A DNA stretch of 64,000 nucleotides, from NCBI RefSeq assembly GCF_017814975.1, contig NZ_JAGIQA010000012.1:62001-126000 (forward strand), read 5' to 3'. Below the pieces are notes generated by a model. It was not told the origin of the DNA and ran no database searches. It saw only the letters and a list, made by a program, of their open reading frames with translations. The stretch's first letter is position 1; every line of letters starts with the position of its first letter. This DNA is from Cupriavidus consociatus (lineage in GTDB: Bacteria > Pseudomonadota > Gammaproteobacteria > Burkholderiales > Burkholderiaceae). Shown here one piece after another: positions 48,145 to 58,332 of the stretch. A program made the translations under genes and the position numbers.

Positions 48145-51012
48145 TCAGGCCGGCAACCGTTGCAGCTGGCCCTGCAGCTTGGCCAGCGTTTGCTCGAAAT
48201 CGGCGAGGCGTTGTGTCTCCTGCGCCACCACCGCGGGCGGCGCCTTGGCGACAAAGCTCTCGTTGGACAGCTTGCCGCGGCACTTGCCGATCTCGCCCCC
48301 GATGCGCTCGATCTCCTTGGACAGGCGCACGCGCTCGGCGGCGACGTCGATCTCGATCTTCAGCAGCAGGTGATTGCCGCCAGCGATGGCCACCGGCGCG
48401 CCGGCGCCTTCGGCTTGCAGGGCGCTCTCGTCTTCGAAGACGCGCACCTCGGAAAGTTTCGCAAGCGCCTGGATATGTGCGCTGGCCGCCTTCAGGAATT
48501 CGCTGTCGCCTTCGGCATAGAGCGGGATGCGCTGGGCCGGCGAGATGTTCATCTCGCCACGCAGGTTGCGGCATGCGTCGACCACTTCCTTCAGGCGCGC
48601 GACCCATTGCTCGGCGTCCTCGTCGATCTTGGCGACGGCCGGCAGAGGGTAGGACTGCAGCGAGATGGTCTCGCTGCCGTCGCCGTTGGCGCGGCCGGCC
48701 AGCGGGGCCACCTTCTGCCACAGCTCTTCGGTGATAAACGGGATGATCGGGTGCGCCAGGCGCAGCACGGTCTCGAGCACGCGCAGCAGCGTGCGGCGGG
48801 TCGCGCGCTGCTGGGCTTCGGTGCCGGTCTGGATCTGCACCTTGGCCAGTTCCAGGTACCAGTCGCAGTACTCGTCCCAGACGAACTTGTAGATCGCGTT
48901 GGCGATATTGTCGAAGCGGTACTCGGCAAAGCCCTTTTCGACGTCGGCCTCCACGCGCTGCAGCAGCGACACGATCCAGCGGTCGGCCTGCGAGAAATGC
49001 AGGTAGCCGTCCGGGCCGCAGTCGTTGCTGCACGGGCCCATGCCGCAGTCATGGCCCTCGGTATTCATCAGCACGAAGCGGGTCGCATTCCACAGCTTGT
49101 TGCAGAAGTTGCGGTAGCCCTCGCAGCGGCCAGTGTCGAAGTTGATGTTGCGGCCCAGCGTCGCCAGCGAGGCGAAGGTGAAGCGCAGCGCGTCGGCGCC
49201 GAAGGCGGGAATGCCTTCCGGGAATTCCTTCTTCGTCTTCTTCTCGATCTTGGGCGCGTCCTTGGGGCGGCGCAGGCCGGTGGTGCGCTTTTTCAGCAGC
49301 GTGTCGAGGTCGATGCCGTCGATCAGGTCCACCGGGTCGAGCGTGTTGCCCTCGGACTTGCTCATCTTCTTGCCTTCCGAATCGCGCACCAGGCCGTGCA
49401 CGTAGACGGTATGGAAGGGCACCTTGCCGGTGAAGTGCTTGGTCATCATGACCATGCGCGCCACCCAGAAGAAGATGATGTCGTAGCCGGTGACCAGCAC
49501 CGACGACGGCAGGAAGTGCTTCAGTTCCGGGGTTTCCTCGGGCCAGCCCAGCGAGGAGAAGGGCACCAGCGCCGACGAGAACCAGGTGTCGAGCACGTCT
49601 TCCTCGCGGCGCAGCGCGCCGGTGCTGCCGGCGGCCTTCGCCTTGGCGAGCGCTTCCTCTTCGGTGCGGCCGACGAAGCAGTTGCCGGCATCGTCGTACC
49701 ACGCCGGGATCTGGTGGCCCCACCACAGCTGGCGCGAAATACACCAGTCCTGGATATTGCCCAGCCACTGGTTGTAGGTGCTGATCCAGTTCTCGGGCAC
49801 CAGCTTGATCTCGCCACTCTGCACGGCTTCCAGCGCCACCTCGGCGATGGAGCGGCCGGGGTAGAAGGTCCCTTCCGGCGCTGGCTTGCTCATGGCGACG
49901 AACCACTGGTCGGTCAGCATCGGCTCGATCGCGCTGCCGGTGCGCTCGCTGCGCGGGGTCATCAGCTTGTGCTTCTTGACCTCGGCCAGCAGGCCCCGCT
50001 TATCCAGGTCCTCGACAATGGCCCTGCGCGCGTCGAAGCGGTCCATGCCGGCGTACGCGGCCGGCGCATCGGCGACGATCTTCGCGTCGAGCGTCAGGAT
50101 CGACAGCTGCGGCAGGTTGTGGCGCTGGCCGACGGCATAGTCGTTGAAGTCGTGGCCCGGGGTCACCTTGACCACGCCGGTGCCGAACTCGCGGTCGACG
50201 TATTCGTCGGCGATGACCGGGATCTGGCGGCCGGTCAGCGGCAGGTGCACCGACTTGCCGATCAGGTGCGCGTAGCGGTCGTCTTCGGGGTGGACCATCA
50301 CGGCCACGTCGCCCAGCATGGTTTCCGGGCGCGTGGTGGCGACGGTCAGGTGGGTCAGGCCGCCCTTGGCGTCAGCCTCGACCAGCGGATAGCGGATATG
50401 CCACAGCGAGCCTTCTTCCTCGACGCTGTCGACTTCCAGGTCCGACACGGCAGTGCCCAGCACCGGGTCCCAGTTGACCAGGCGCTTGCCGCGGTAGATC
50501 AGGCCCTGCTCGTACAGGCGCACGAACACTTCGGTCACCGCCTTCGACATCTCCGGCGACATGGTGAAGTACTCGCGGCTCCAGTCGATCGACGCGCCCA
50601 TGCGCCGCACCTGGCGGGTGATGGTCGAGCCCGATTCTTCCTTCCAGGCCCACACCTTCTCGGTGAACTTCTCGCGGCCGAGGTCATGGCGCGACACGCC
50701 CTGGCCCTCGAGCTGGCGTTCCACCACGATCTGGGTGGCGATGCCGGCGTGGTCGGTGCCCGGCACCCACAGCGTATTGGCGCCCAGCATGCGCGCATGG
50801 CGCGCCAGGCCGTCCATGATGGTCTGGTTAAAGGCATGGCCCATGTGCAGCGTGCCGGTCACATTCGGCGGCGGCAGCTGGATCGCGAAGTCCGGGCGGG
50901 CAGGGTCGAAGGTCGGCTTGGCGATGCCGCGGCTCTCCCACTCGGGTCCCCATTTCGCCTCGATGGCGGCGGGTTCGAAGCTCTTGGCAAGCGATTGGTC
51001 TTGGGCGGTCAT
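48145..51012 (-). CDS. valS: Valyl-tRNA synthetase
   Basis: Class I synthetase that charges tRNA-Val. The 955-residue protein has the HIGH-type motif [16 protein letters not shown] (HMGH at residues 56-59), the editing domain (around [19 protein letters not shown]), the KMSKS motif at about residues 549-553 ([15 protein letters not shown]), and a C-terminal coiled coil ([20 protein letters not shown]). Length fits the family. It diverges from uvrD across 265 bp. Confidence 0.97.
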   Translation of the reverse strand: MTAQDQSLAKSFEPAAIEAKWGPEWESRGIAKPTFDPARPDFAIQLPPPNVTGTLHMGHAFNQTIMDGLARHARMLGANTLWVPGTDHAGIATQIVVERQLEGQGVSRHDLGREKFTEKVWAWKEESGSTITRQVRRMGASIDWSREYFTMSPEMSKAVTEVFVRLYEQGLIYRGKRLVNWDPVLGTAVSDLEVDSVEEEGSLWHIRYPLVEADAKGGLTHLTVATTRPETMLGDVAVMVHPEDDRYAHLIGKSVHLPLTGRQIPVIADEYVDREFGTGVVKVTPGHDFNDYAVGQRHNLPQLSILTLDAKIVADAPAAYAGMDRFDARRAIVEDLDKRGLLAEVKKHKLMTPRSERTGSAIEPMLTDQWFVAMSKPAPEGTFYPGRSIAEVALEAVQSGEIKLVPENWISTYNQWLGNIQDWCISRQLWWGHQIPAWYDDAGNCFVGRTEEEALAKAKAAGSTGALRREEDVLDTWFSSALVPFSSLGWPEETPELKHFLPSSVLVTGYDIIFFWVARMVMMTKHFTGKVPFHTVYVHGLVRDSEGKKMSKSEGNTLDPVDLIDGIDLDTLLKKRTTGLRRPKDAPKIEKKTKKEFPEGIPAFGADALRFTFASLATLGRNINFDTGRCEGYRNFCNKLWNATRFVLMNTEGHDCGMGPCSNDCGPDGYLHFSQADRWIVSLLQRVEADVEKGFAEYRFDNIANAIYKFVWDEYCDWYLELAKVQIQTGTEAQQRATRRTLLRVLETVLRLAHPIIPFITEELWQKVAPLAGRANGDGSETISLQSYPLPAVAKIDEDAEQWVARLKEVVDACRNLRGEMNISPAQRIPLYAEGDSEFLKAASAHIQALAKLSEVRVFEDESALQAEGAGAPVAIAGGNHLLLKIEIDVAAERVRLSKEIERIGGEIGKCRGKLSNESFVAKAPPAVVAQETQRLADFEQTLAKLQGQLQRLPA

Positions 51013-51245
51013 GCTGGGATGTCGAGGTTGGCGTCTGGATGCGTCGCAGGGCTGGAGCGGGGTGCGGCAGCCTGCGCCTGGCGGCCTTGCGCCAGTGAAA
51101 CCTCAAATTATACGGGGGCGGGCCGGTCGCTGCCTATTTTGCGGACAGCGGCCCCGGCCGGGAAAGGCTGGCCGGGGCCGGCGAACGCCCGCATGCCGGG
51201 CAGTTTTCGCCCCTCGGATGTGACGGATCGGACAGGGCCCATCGG

Positions 51246-51251
51246 TATAAT
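51246..51251 (+). promoter_or_regulatory. -10 box of uvrD
   Basis: Consensus TATAAT 27 bp before the uvrD start; no good -35 is visible, and no LexA-type CTGT-N8-ACAG site. Confidence 0.45.
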
Positions 51252-51277
51252 TGGCGCCATTCCACAAGGCCCCTCCG

Positions 51278-53626
51278 ATGTCCGACCTGCTCGCCAACCT
51301 CAATGCCGAACAACTTGCCGCCGTCACCCTGCCTGACGAGCCGGCGCTGATCCTGGCTGGCGCGGGCAGCGGCAAGACCCGCGTGCTGACCACGCGCATC
51401 GCCTGGCTGCTGCAGAACGGCCGGGTCTCGCCGGCGGGCATCCTGGCGGTAACCTTCACCAACAAGGCCTCCAAGGAAATGCAGACGCGGCTGCAGTCGA
51501 TGCTGCCGATCAACACGCGCGGCATGTGGATCGGCACCTTCCACGGCCTGTGCAACCGCATGCTGCGCGCGCATTTCCGCGACGCCGGGCTGCCGCAGAC
51601 CTTCGCCATCCTGGACAGCCAGGACCAGCTTTCGGCACTGAAGCGGCTGCTCAAGTCGCTCAACGTCGACGACGAGAAGTACCCGGCCAAGAACCTGCAG
51701 TACTTCATCAACAACGCCAAGGAGCAGGGGCTGCGCCCGGCCGATGTCGAGGCCAACGACGACTTCAACAAGCGCTTCGTCGACCTCTACGCCGCCTACG
51801 ACATACAGTGCCAGCGCGAGGGCGTGGTCGATTTTGCCGAACTGCTGCTGCGCTGCTACGAGCTGCTGCGCTACAACGACGCGATCCGCCAGCATTACCA
51901 GCACCGCTTCCGCCACGTGCTGGTCGACGAGTTCCAGGACACCAACGTGCTGCAGTACCAGTGGCTCAAGCTGCTGGCCGGCTACGGCACGCAGAACCCG
52001 GCCGCCGTCTTTGCCGTGGGCGACGACGACCAGAGCATCTACGCCTTCCGCGGCGCCAACGTCGGCAACATGCGCGACTTCGAGCATGAGTTTCGCGTGC
52101 GCCGGCTGATCAAGCTGGAGCAGAACTACCGCTCGCACGGGCATATCCTGGATTCGGCCAACCACCTGATCTCGCACAACGCGCGCCGCCTGGGCAAGAA
52201 CCTGCGCACCGACGCCGGCCACGGCGAGCCGGTGCGCGTGTACCAGGCCGGCTCCGACGGCCAGGAAGCGGGCTGGATCATCGAGGAGATCCGCGACCAG
52301 ATCGCGCAGGGCGCCAGCCGTGCCGAGATCGCCATCCTGTACCGCAGCAACGCGCAGTCGCGCGTGATCGAACACGCGCTGTTCTCCGCCGGCATCCCGT
52401 ACCGCGTTTATGGCGGCCTGCGCTTCTTCGAACGCGCCGAAATCAAGCACGCGCTGGCGTATATGCAGCTGCTGGAGAACCCGCGCAACGATGCGGCCTT
52501 CGGCCGCGTGGTCAACTTCCCGGCGCGCGGCATCGGCGCGCGTTCGCTGGAGGTGCTGCAGGACATGGCGCGCCAGTATGGCTGCGCGCTGTCCGAGGCC
52601 GTGGCCTACGTGCCCGGCGCGGCTGGCAGCAAGCTTGCCGCCTTCACGCGCCTGATCGACAAGATGCGCGACGACACCCGCCGCATGACGCTGGCCGAGA
52701 CCGTCGAGTACATGATCAACACCAGCGGCCTGATCACCCACTACCAGGGCGAGAAGGAAGGCCAGGACCGCATCGAGAACTTGCAGGAACTGGTGACTGC
52801 CGCGCAGGCCTTCGTGGTGGAAGAAGGCTATGGGCTGGACGCGCTCGCCGCGGTGATCCCCGCGGACCGTGCACCCGCCACGCCGGTGCTGGCCGATGGT
52901 GACCAGTCCCTGCAGGTGCTCGACCCCGAGGCGCTGCCGGTGGTGATGACGCCGCTGGTCGCGTTCCTGACGCATGCCTCGCTGGAGGCCGGCGACAACC
53001 AGGCCCAGGCCGGGCAGGACGCGGTGCAGATGATGACGGTGCACGCGGCCAAGGGGCTGGAGTTCGACGTGGTCTTTATCACCGGGCTGGAAGAAGGGCT
53101 GTTCCCGCACGAGAACAGCATGATGGACCCCGACGGGCTGGAAGAAGAACGCCGCCTGATGTACGTGGCGATCACGCGTGCGCGCGAGCGCCTGTTCCTG
53201 TCGTTCGCGCAAAGCCGCGTGCTGCACGGCCAGACCAAGTACCACGTGCGCTCGCGCTTCTTCGAGGAACTGCCCGAAGAAGCGCTGAAGTGGCTGACGC
53301 CCGCGGTGCAGGGCTACGGCGGCGTACGCCGCCAGGAACGCGACAACGCCTGGGGCCGCGACTGGTTCCGCAAGCCGGAGGATGTTCCCTACACCGGCAC
53401 GCGCCCGACCGGCGGCATGGACAAGGGCAACGGCTACGCCGACGCCAAGCGCGAGGCCGGCACCGGCTTGCGCGTGGGCCAGTCGGTGTTCCACAACAAG
53501 TTCGGCGAAGGCGTGATCACCGCGCTGGAGGGCGAGGGCAACGACGCCCGCGCCAATATCAAGTTCAAGCGCCACGGCGCCAAGTGGCTGGCGCTGTCGG
53601 TGGCGAAGCTGGACGCGATCGACTGA
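51278..53626 (+). CDS. uvrD: UvrD/Rep-family ATP-dependent DNA helicase
   Basis: A 782-residue superfamily 1A helicase, 3'-5', for nucleotide-excision and mismatch repair. Helicase motifs: Walker A LAGAGSGKTRVL (residues 27-38), AVTFTNKASKEM (Ia), VDEFQDTN (II), GDDDQSIYAFRGA (III), LEQNYRS (IV), MTVHAAKGLEFDVVF (V) and VAITRARERLFLS (VI). The C-terminal Tudor-like tail (FGEGVITALEGEGND) is present, as in UvrD/PcrA. The start at 51278 is chosen. Divergent from valS. Confidence 0.93.
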   Translation: MSDLLANLNAEQLAAVTLPDEPALILAGAGSGKTRVLTTRIAWLLQNGRVSPAGILAVTFTNKASKEMQTRLQSMLPINTRGMWIGTFHGLCNRMLRAHFRDAGLPQTFAILDSQDQLSALKRLLKSLNVDDEKYPAKNLQYFINNAKEQGLRPADVEANDDFNKRFVDLYAAYDIQCQREGVVDFAELLLRCYELLRYNDAIRQHYQHRFRHVLVDEFQDTNVLQYQWLKLLAGYGTQNPAAVFAVGDDDQSIYAFRGANVGNMRDFEHEFRVRRLIKLEQNYRSHGHILDSANHLISHNARRLGKNLRTDAGHGEPVRVYQAGSDGQEAGWIIEEIRDQIAQGASRAEIAILYRSNAQSRVIEHALFSAGIPYRVYGGLRFFERAEIKHALAYMQLLENPRNDAAFGRVVNFPARGIGARSLEVLQDMARQYGCALSEAVAYVPGAAGSKLAAFTRLIDKMRDDTRRMTLAETVEYMINTSGLITHYQGEKEGQDRIENLQELVTAAQAFVVEEGYGLDALAAVIPADRAPATPVLADGDQSLQVLDPEALPVVMTPLVAFLTHASLEAGDNQAQAGQDAVQMMTVHAAKGLEFDVVFITGLEEGLFPHENSMMDPDGLEEERRLMYVAITRARERLFLSFAQSRVLHGQTKYHVRSRFFEELPEEALKWLTPAVQGYGGVRRQERDNAWGRDWFRKPEDVPYTGTRPTGGMDKGNGYADAKREAGTGLRVGQSVFHNKFGEGVITALEGEGNDARANIKFKRHGAKWLALSVAKLDAID

Positions 53627-53627
53627 A

Positions 53628-53650
53628 CGGCGCCGGCCGGGCCGGCGCCG
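53628..53650. terminator. Perfect hairpin at the uvrD/sauU convergent junction
   Basis: CGGCGCCGGCC and GGCCGGCGCCG form an 11-bp stem around a single base; no T-run on either side. Confidence 0.55.
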
Positions 53651-53659
53651 CTTGCGGGC

Positions 53660-54952
53660 TCAGGACAGGGCGTGCCGCACTTCGCCGGCCTTGGACTCGG
53701 GGCTGTCCACGGTCAGCAGCGGGTTGATGAACAGCGATGCCACCGCACCGACGCCCAGCAACGCCCCCGAGATCATGAACGGCAGGTCATAGCTCCCGGT
53801 CCGCTCGATCAGGTAGCCGAACACCACCGGCGACACCATGCCGGCCAGGCCGAAGCCGGTGTTCATCATGCCGCCCGCGGTGCCGGCGTACTTGCCGGCG
53901 ATGTCCAGCGGCAGGCTCCACAGCACGGCATTGGTCAACTCCAGGAAGAAGAACGACAGCGACAGCAGGATCACCGCGTTGACGGCATCGGCCGTGAAGG
54001 TCATCGGCGCGATAAACATCAGCGAGCCGGCCAGCCCGACGAACAGGATCGCGCCGCGCGCCAGGCGCAGGTTGCCGGTGCGCCGGTAGATGCGGTCCGA
54101 CAGCACGCCGCCGAGGGTATCGCCTACAACCCCAGCCATCAGCGGCAGCGCGGTGAACAGCGCCAGCTGCTTCAGGTCGAAACCGCGCGCTTCCTTCAGG
54201 TACGACGGCAGCCACGTCAGGTAGACCCACAGCGACCAGCCGTAGCAGAAGTCGACGAAGGTCACCAGCCACATGCGCCGGAACAGGCGCCGCCACGGCG
54301 TGGGCGCCTTGGCCGCCTGCTGGGAATCGCCGCGCCGGTAGCCGATCTCCTGCAGTTCTTCCGGCGTGACGCGCTTGTGCTGGTCGGGCGAGTCCTTGAA
54401 CATCATTGCGTACAGCACGGTCCAGCCCAGGCTCACCGCACCCAGCACGACGAAGGCCTCGCGCCATCCCGCCGTGGCGACGATGGCCAGCACGATCGGC
54501 GGCGTGATCGCGCCCCCCAGCCGCGCGAAGCTGTGCGTAATGCCCTGCGCGAAGCCGCGTTCCGCCACCGGCATCCAGTAGGTGAAGGCACGCGTGGCGG
54601 TCGGGAACGCGCCGCCTTCGCCGATGCCGAGCACGAAGCGCAGCACCACCAGCATCATCACGCTGCCGGCAAAGCCGGTCAGCACCGTCGCCACGCCCCA
54701 GATCAGCGACAGCACGATCAGCACCTTCTTGGGCCCGAATTTGTCGGACATCCAGCCGCCCAGGATCTGCATGGCGGCATAGGGATAGGCAAAGGCCGAG
54801 AACACCAGCCCGAGTTGCGATGACGTCAGCCCCATCTCTTCGCGGATCAGCGGGGCGGCGACCGAGATGTTGACGCGGTCGATATAGGCGATGAAATACA
54901 TCAGGCACATGACGCCGAGGATCATATGCCGGGTCTTGATGCGTTGCTTCAT
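53660..54952 (-). CDS. sauU: Sulfoacetate transporter SauU (MFS, ACS family)
   Basis: A 430-residue anion:cation symporter of the MFS, predicted to import sulfoacetate. Landmarks are YFIAYIDRVNISVAAPLI in helix 1 and GWMSDKFGPKKVLIVLSLIW in the second loop. The gene order and neighbours (SauT, SauS, SauR) match the sau cluster of C. necator H16, from which the name comes. AGGAGG precedes the ATG at 54952. A 230-bp gap separates it from sauT, so a second promoter is possible. Confidence 0.88.
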   Translation of the reverse strand: MKQRIKTRHMILGVMCLMYFIAYIDRVNISVAAPLIREEMGLTSSQLGLVFSAFAYPYAAMQILGGWMSDKFGPKKVLIVLSLIWGVATVLTGFAGSVMMLVVLRFVLGIGEGGAFPTATRAFTYWMPVAERGFAQGITHSFARLGGAITPPIVLAIVATAGWREAFVVLGAVSLGWTVLYAMMFKDSPDQHKRVTPEELQEIGYRRGDSQQAAKAPTPWRRLFRRMWLVTFVDFCYGWSLWVYLTWLPSYLKEARGFDLKQLALFTALPLMAGVVGDTLGGVLSDRIYRRTGNLRLARGAILFVGLAGSLMFIAPMTFTADAVNAVILLSLSFFFLELTNAVLWSLPLDIAGKYAGTAGGMMNTGFGLAGMVSPVVFGYLIERTGSYDLPFMISGALLGVGAVASLFINPLLTVDSPESKAGEVRHALS

Positions 54953-55094
54953 AACCACCTCCTATGCGCGGCGGGCGCGCGTGGCGTGAGCGGGGCGGCG
55001 GCCGGCGCATGGTCCATTGCCATGCGCTTGCGGCTCGTCAGACGCGCGCCAGTGGTAAGTCCTGGCCGCGCTGCCCCGTCCTTGAGCAAACAGC

Positions 55095-55118
55095 TGTGTG
55101 TCTCCGTGTGTGTCTCCG
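55095..55118. repeat. Two exact 12-bp tandem repeats TGTGTGTCTCCG
   Basis: Adjacent copies 55095-55106 and 55107-55118 in the 230-bp sauT-sauU gap, 143-166 bp upstream of sauU. On the minus strand each reads CGGAGACACACA, resembling a ribosome-binding sequence, but no gene follows. Confidence 0.8.
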
Positions 55119-55182
55119 GAAATCGTGGTGGCGGGTGATTGGGCTCCTTGGCGAGGGTTGTGGGAAGGGAAGGGGCGTCAGG

Positions 55183-56712
55183 TCAGGCAGGATCCAGCAG
55201 CTTGAGTCGCTGCACCTTGCCGGAGGGCCCGCGCGGCAATTCCGCGATGAAGCGGAATTCCCTCGGCGTCTTGTAGCGGCCCAGCTCGCGCAGGCAGTGC
55301 GCGCGCAGCGCCGCGACGTCGCAGGGCACGGCCTCGCGCCTGACGATGAAGGCGACGATCTCCTGCCCGTAGGCCGGGTCGGGCACGCCCACCGCCGCCG
55401 CTTCCAGCACGCCCGGATGGCGCAGCAGCGCTTCGTCGATCTCGCGCGGCGCGATGTTCTCGCCGCCCTTGATGATCAGTTCCTTGGCGCGGCCGGTGAT
55501 GAAGAAATAGCCCTCCGCATCGCGGTAGCCGAGGTCGCCGGTGCGCAGCCAGCCGTCGGGTGTAAAGGCTTCGCGCGTGACCTCGGGCGCCTTGTAGTAG
55601 CCCGCCATCACGCTCTGGCCTTGCAGCACGATCTCGCCGATCTCGCCATCGGGCAGCGGTTGCCCGTCGCGCCCCAGCACGCGGGCTTGCGTGCCGGACG
55701 GGCGGCCGATGCTGCCGATGCGCCGCTGCTGGGGATCAAGCGGATTGCTGAACGCCGGCGCCGCGGTCTCGGTCATGCCCATGGTCTCGATCACGCCGAT
55801 GCCGAAGCGCTGCTCGAACGCGCGATGGTGCTCGGGCGGCAATGCGGCGGATGCGGAACGGCAGAAGCGCACGCCGGCCGGCGCACGGCCGTCGGGATCG
55901 TTGAGCAGGTAGGCGATGATGGTCGGCACCACGTTGAGCCAGGTGCAGCCATGGCGGGCGATGTCGTGCCAGAACGCGCTGGCCGAGAAGCGCATCGGCA
56001 TCACCACCGAACCGCCATGCACCAGCGGCGCGATCGCGGTCACCACCAGTCCGTTGATGTGGTACAGCGGCAGCGTGGCCAGCACGCGATCCCCCGCGCC
56101 GAGCGCATGCTCGCGGCTGACGCTGGCGCCGTTGGCGGAGAGGTTGCGGTGGGTCAGCAGCACGCCCTTGGGCGTGCCGGTGGTGCCGGAGGTGTACATC
56201 AGCAGCGCCGGGTGGTGGGGCTGCGGTGGCGGAAGGGTAGCTGCGCCGGGCTGCATTTCCGGCAGCGCGGGCAACATGCTGCCGTCCGGCGCGGTGACCA
56301 CCACTGGCACCTCGACGCCGGCTTCGGCCAGCGCCGTGCGGATCGCGGCTTCACCTTCGGGCGAGGTGAAAACGAGCTGCGTGTCGGAGTGCCCGAGGAT
56401 GTAGCGCAGTTGCGCGGGCTGGCACAGCAGGTTGATCGGATTTGCCACCAGACCGCACGCCATGGTGCCAAGCAGCAGCCGCGCGGTTTGCTCGCCGTTG
56501 GGCAGGTACACCGACACCGTCTGGCCGCTGGCGAGACCGGCCTCGGCGTAGCGGCTGCCGAGCGCATCGGCGTCGGCAGCCAGGGCGCCGAAGCTGAGCG
56601 CGCGGCCGCTGTCGGGAGACAGCAGGTAGGGTTTGTCGGGGGCCTGCGCGGCACGGGCGGCCAGCAGCGTGGCCACGGTGTCGAGCACTTCGGGGCGGAT
56701 GCGGGCGTTCAT
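55183..56712 (-). CDS. sauT: Sulfoacetate-CoA ligase SauT
   Basis: AMP-forming acyl-CoA ligase that converts sulfoacetate to sulfoacetyl-CoA. The 509-residue protein has the adenylate motif LLMYTSGTTGTPKG (about residues 170-183), TGDLGYRDAEGYFFITGRAK (A8 hinge) and the C-terminal catalytic lysine in GPSGKVQRLKLL. The ATG at 56712 overlaps the sauS stop (ATGA), typical of translational coupling. The specific substrate follows from cluster synteny with C. necator H16. Confidence 0.88.
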   Translation of the reverse strand: MNARIRPEVLDTVATLLAARAAQAPDKPYLLSPDSGRALSFGALAADADALGSRYAEAGLASGQTVSVYLPNGEQTARLLLGTMACGLVANPINLLCQPAQLRYILGHSDTQLVFTSPEGEAAIRTALAEAGVEVPVVVTAPDGSMLPALPEMQPGAATLPPPQPHHPALLMYTSGTTGTPKGVLLTHRNLSANGASVSREHALGAGDRVLATLPLYHINGLVVTAIAPLVHGGSVVMPMRFSASAFWHDIARHGCTWLNVVPTIIAYLLNDPDGRAPAGVRFCRSASAALPPEHHRAFEQRFGIGVIETMGMTETAAPAFSNPLDPQQRRIGSIGRPSGTQARVLGRDGQPLPDGEIGEIVLQGQSVMAGYYKAPEVTREAFTPDGWLRTGDLGYRDAEGYFFITGRAKELIIKGGENIAPREIDEALLRHPGVLEAAAVGVPDPAYGQEIVAFIVRREAVPCDVAALRAHCLRELGRYKTPREFRFIAELPRGPSGKVQRLKLLDPA

Positions 56713-58154
56713 TGGCCGACCCTCGCGAAGTAGTCGCCCAGCAGCTCGCGCTCGTCGGGCACGCGCTCGGCGATCGGTTCGGCGATGCGGGTGATGTTGA
56801 GGTACTGCCGCCAGCCGAGGTTGTCCGAGAAGTTGTTGCTGCCCCAGGTGCCGCAGCCCATCGACAGCGAGAACGGCAGGCCGTTGTCGAAATTGCCGCC
56901 GGTGGCGAAGCAGTGCGCCTGGTTCACGATCACGCGTGCCACCGGGAGTTCCTGCCCGAGTTGCAGCGCCTGCTGTGGATCGGCCGTATGCAGCCCGACC
57001 GAGTGGCCCGCGCCCATGTAGTCGTAGAGGCTCGCCACGCGCGCCACGGCGGCCGTGAAGTCCGCCGCGCGATAGAGCGTGAGCACCGGCGAGAGCTTTT
57101 CGCCGGAGAAGGGATAGTCGCTGCCGACGCCGGTCTCCGGCACCAGCAGCATGGTCGGCTGCAACGCACGCACGCGTGCCAGGCCCGCCAGCTCGGCAAT
57201 GCGCGGCGCGCTCTGGCCGCTCATGTCGCCGGCGAGCTTGCCATGCCGCCACATCAGCGCCTGCAGCCGGGCTTTTTCCTCCGCCGTGAGCAGCACCCCG
57301 CCGACGGAGGCGAGTGCTTCCAGCATGGGCTGGTAGACCGCGTCGAGGATCACCAGGCTGTTCTCCGACGAGCAGCTGGTGGCGTTGTCGAAGGTCTTGG
57401 AGCGAACGATCTTTGCCGCCGCATCGGCCAGCGCCGCGCTGCGATCGACGATGGCGGCAACGTTGCCGGCCCCGACGCCGAAGGCGGGCGTGCCGCAAGT
57501 GTAGGCCATGCGCACGTTTGCCTGCGAGCCGGTGGCCACCACCAGGTCGGCCTGGCGCATCAGCTCGGCAGTCGATGCCTTCGACACCGGCGCGGGCAGC
57601 ATCTGCACCAGGTCCGCGGGCAGGCCGGCGCGCGCGAATTCGGCGTGGATGAACGACAGCAGCAGCTCGCACGTGCCCTGTCCCTTGGGCGAGGGCGCCA
57701 CCACCACGCTGTTGCCGCACTTGAGCGCGTTGATGATCTTGTTGGCCGGCGTCGCCCCGGGGTTGGTCGACGGCGTGATCGCGGCGACCACGCCGACTGG
57801 CCGCGCGATCTCGGTGATGCCGGTGGCCGTGTCACGCGCGATCACGCCGACGGTCTTGCGTCCGTGCAGGTCGCGCAGCAGGCCCAGTGTCTTGCGATGG
57901 TTCTTGCGGATCTTGTCGTCGACGTTGCCAAGGCCGGTGTCGGCCACGGCCCGCTCGGCCAGCTGGCGGTTGCGCGCGGGCTCCATGATGGCCCACGCGG
58001 CGGCAGCCGCGGCGGTGTCGACGGTGGCCTGGCCGGCACGCGCGAACGCGCGCTGCGCCTGCCGGGCGCGCGCCACGATCGCATCGACCTGGTCTTCCTG
58101 CACGGGCACATCGGTGGAATGGGACTGCTGGCGCTGCAGTATCTGCACACTCAT
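56709..58154 (-). CDS. sauS: Sulfoacetaldehyde dehydrogenase (acylating) SauS
   Basis: NADP-type acylating aldehyde dehydrogenase that reduces sulfoacetyl-CoA to sulfoacetaldehyde. The 481-residue protein has the catalytic cysteine C261 in NATSCSSENS, and RPVGVVAAITPSTNPGATP and AYTCGTPAFGVGAGNV, typical of acylating ALDHs. Sulfoacetaldehyde then goes to Xsc and Pta, which are not in this window. It is the first gene of sauSTU, divergent from sauR. Confidence 0.9.
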   Translation of the reverse strand: MSVQILQRQQSHSTDVPVQEDQVDAIVARARQAQRAFARAGQATVDTAAAAAAWAIMEPARNRQLAERAVADTGLGNVDDKIRKNHRKTLGLLRDLHGRKTVGVIARDTATGITEIARPVGVVAAITPSTNPGATPANKIINALKCGNSVVVAPSPKGQGTCELLLSFIHAEFARAGLPADLVQMLPAPVSKASTAELMRQADLVVATGSQANVRMAYTCGTPAFGVGAGNVAAIVDRSAALADAAAKIVRSKTFDNATSCSSENSLVILDAVYQPMLEALASVGGVLLTAEEKARLQALMWRHGKLAGDMSGQSAPRIAELAGLARVRALQPTMLLVPETGVGSDYPFSGEKLSPVLTLYRAADFTAAVARVASLYDYMGAGHSVGLHTADPQQALQLGQELPVARVIVNQAHCFATGGNFDNGLPFSLSMGCGTWGSNNFSDNLGWRQYLNITRIAEPIAERVPDERELLGDYFARVGQ

Positions 58155-58217
58155 GGATCGGCTCCGGGGTTGGGTCGGGTAGGTCCGCCGCGGCGGCCCC
58201 GGATCGAATTTAGTGAA

Positions 58218-58240
58218 CCCGGACAGGCATGCCGTCCCAA
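58218..58240. promoter_or_regulatory. Candidate SauR operator, site 1
   Basis: CCCGGACAGGCATGCCGTCCCAA, an imperfect palindrome whose minus strand contains TTGGGACGGCATGCC. It lies 64-86 bp upstream of sauS and resembles site 2 at 58293-58312; site centres are about 74 bp (7 helical turns) apart. Confidence 0.5.
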
Positions 58241-58292
58241 TTTGTGCGCTTTCGCGAGCACGGCTGCGGGCTGCAACCGGTAATGCAGTTTT

Positions 58293-58312
58293 CGGGACGC
58301 CAGGGCGTCCCG
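58293..58312. promoter_or_regulatory. Candidate SauR operator, site 2
   Basis: CGGGACGCC AG GGCGTCCCG, a perfect 9-bp inverted repeat 21 bp upstream of sauR. Position suits autoregulation. Confidence 0.55.
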
Positions 58313-58332
58313 GAATCCGCTAAATTGCATCC

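Noticed and set aside
51013-51277. LexA box upstream of uvrD
   Set aside because: No CTGT-N8-ACAG match was found, although uvrD is an SOS gene in E. coli.
48160-51336. Open frame of more than 1,000 codons antisense to valS
   Set aside because: Same reason: it is a shadow of valS, which has all synthetase motifs on the other strand.
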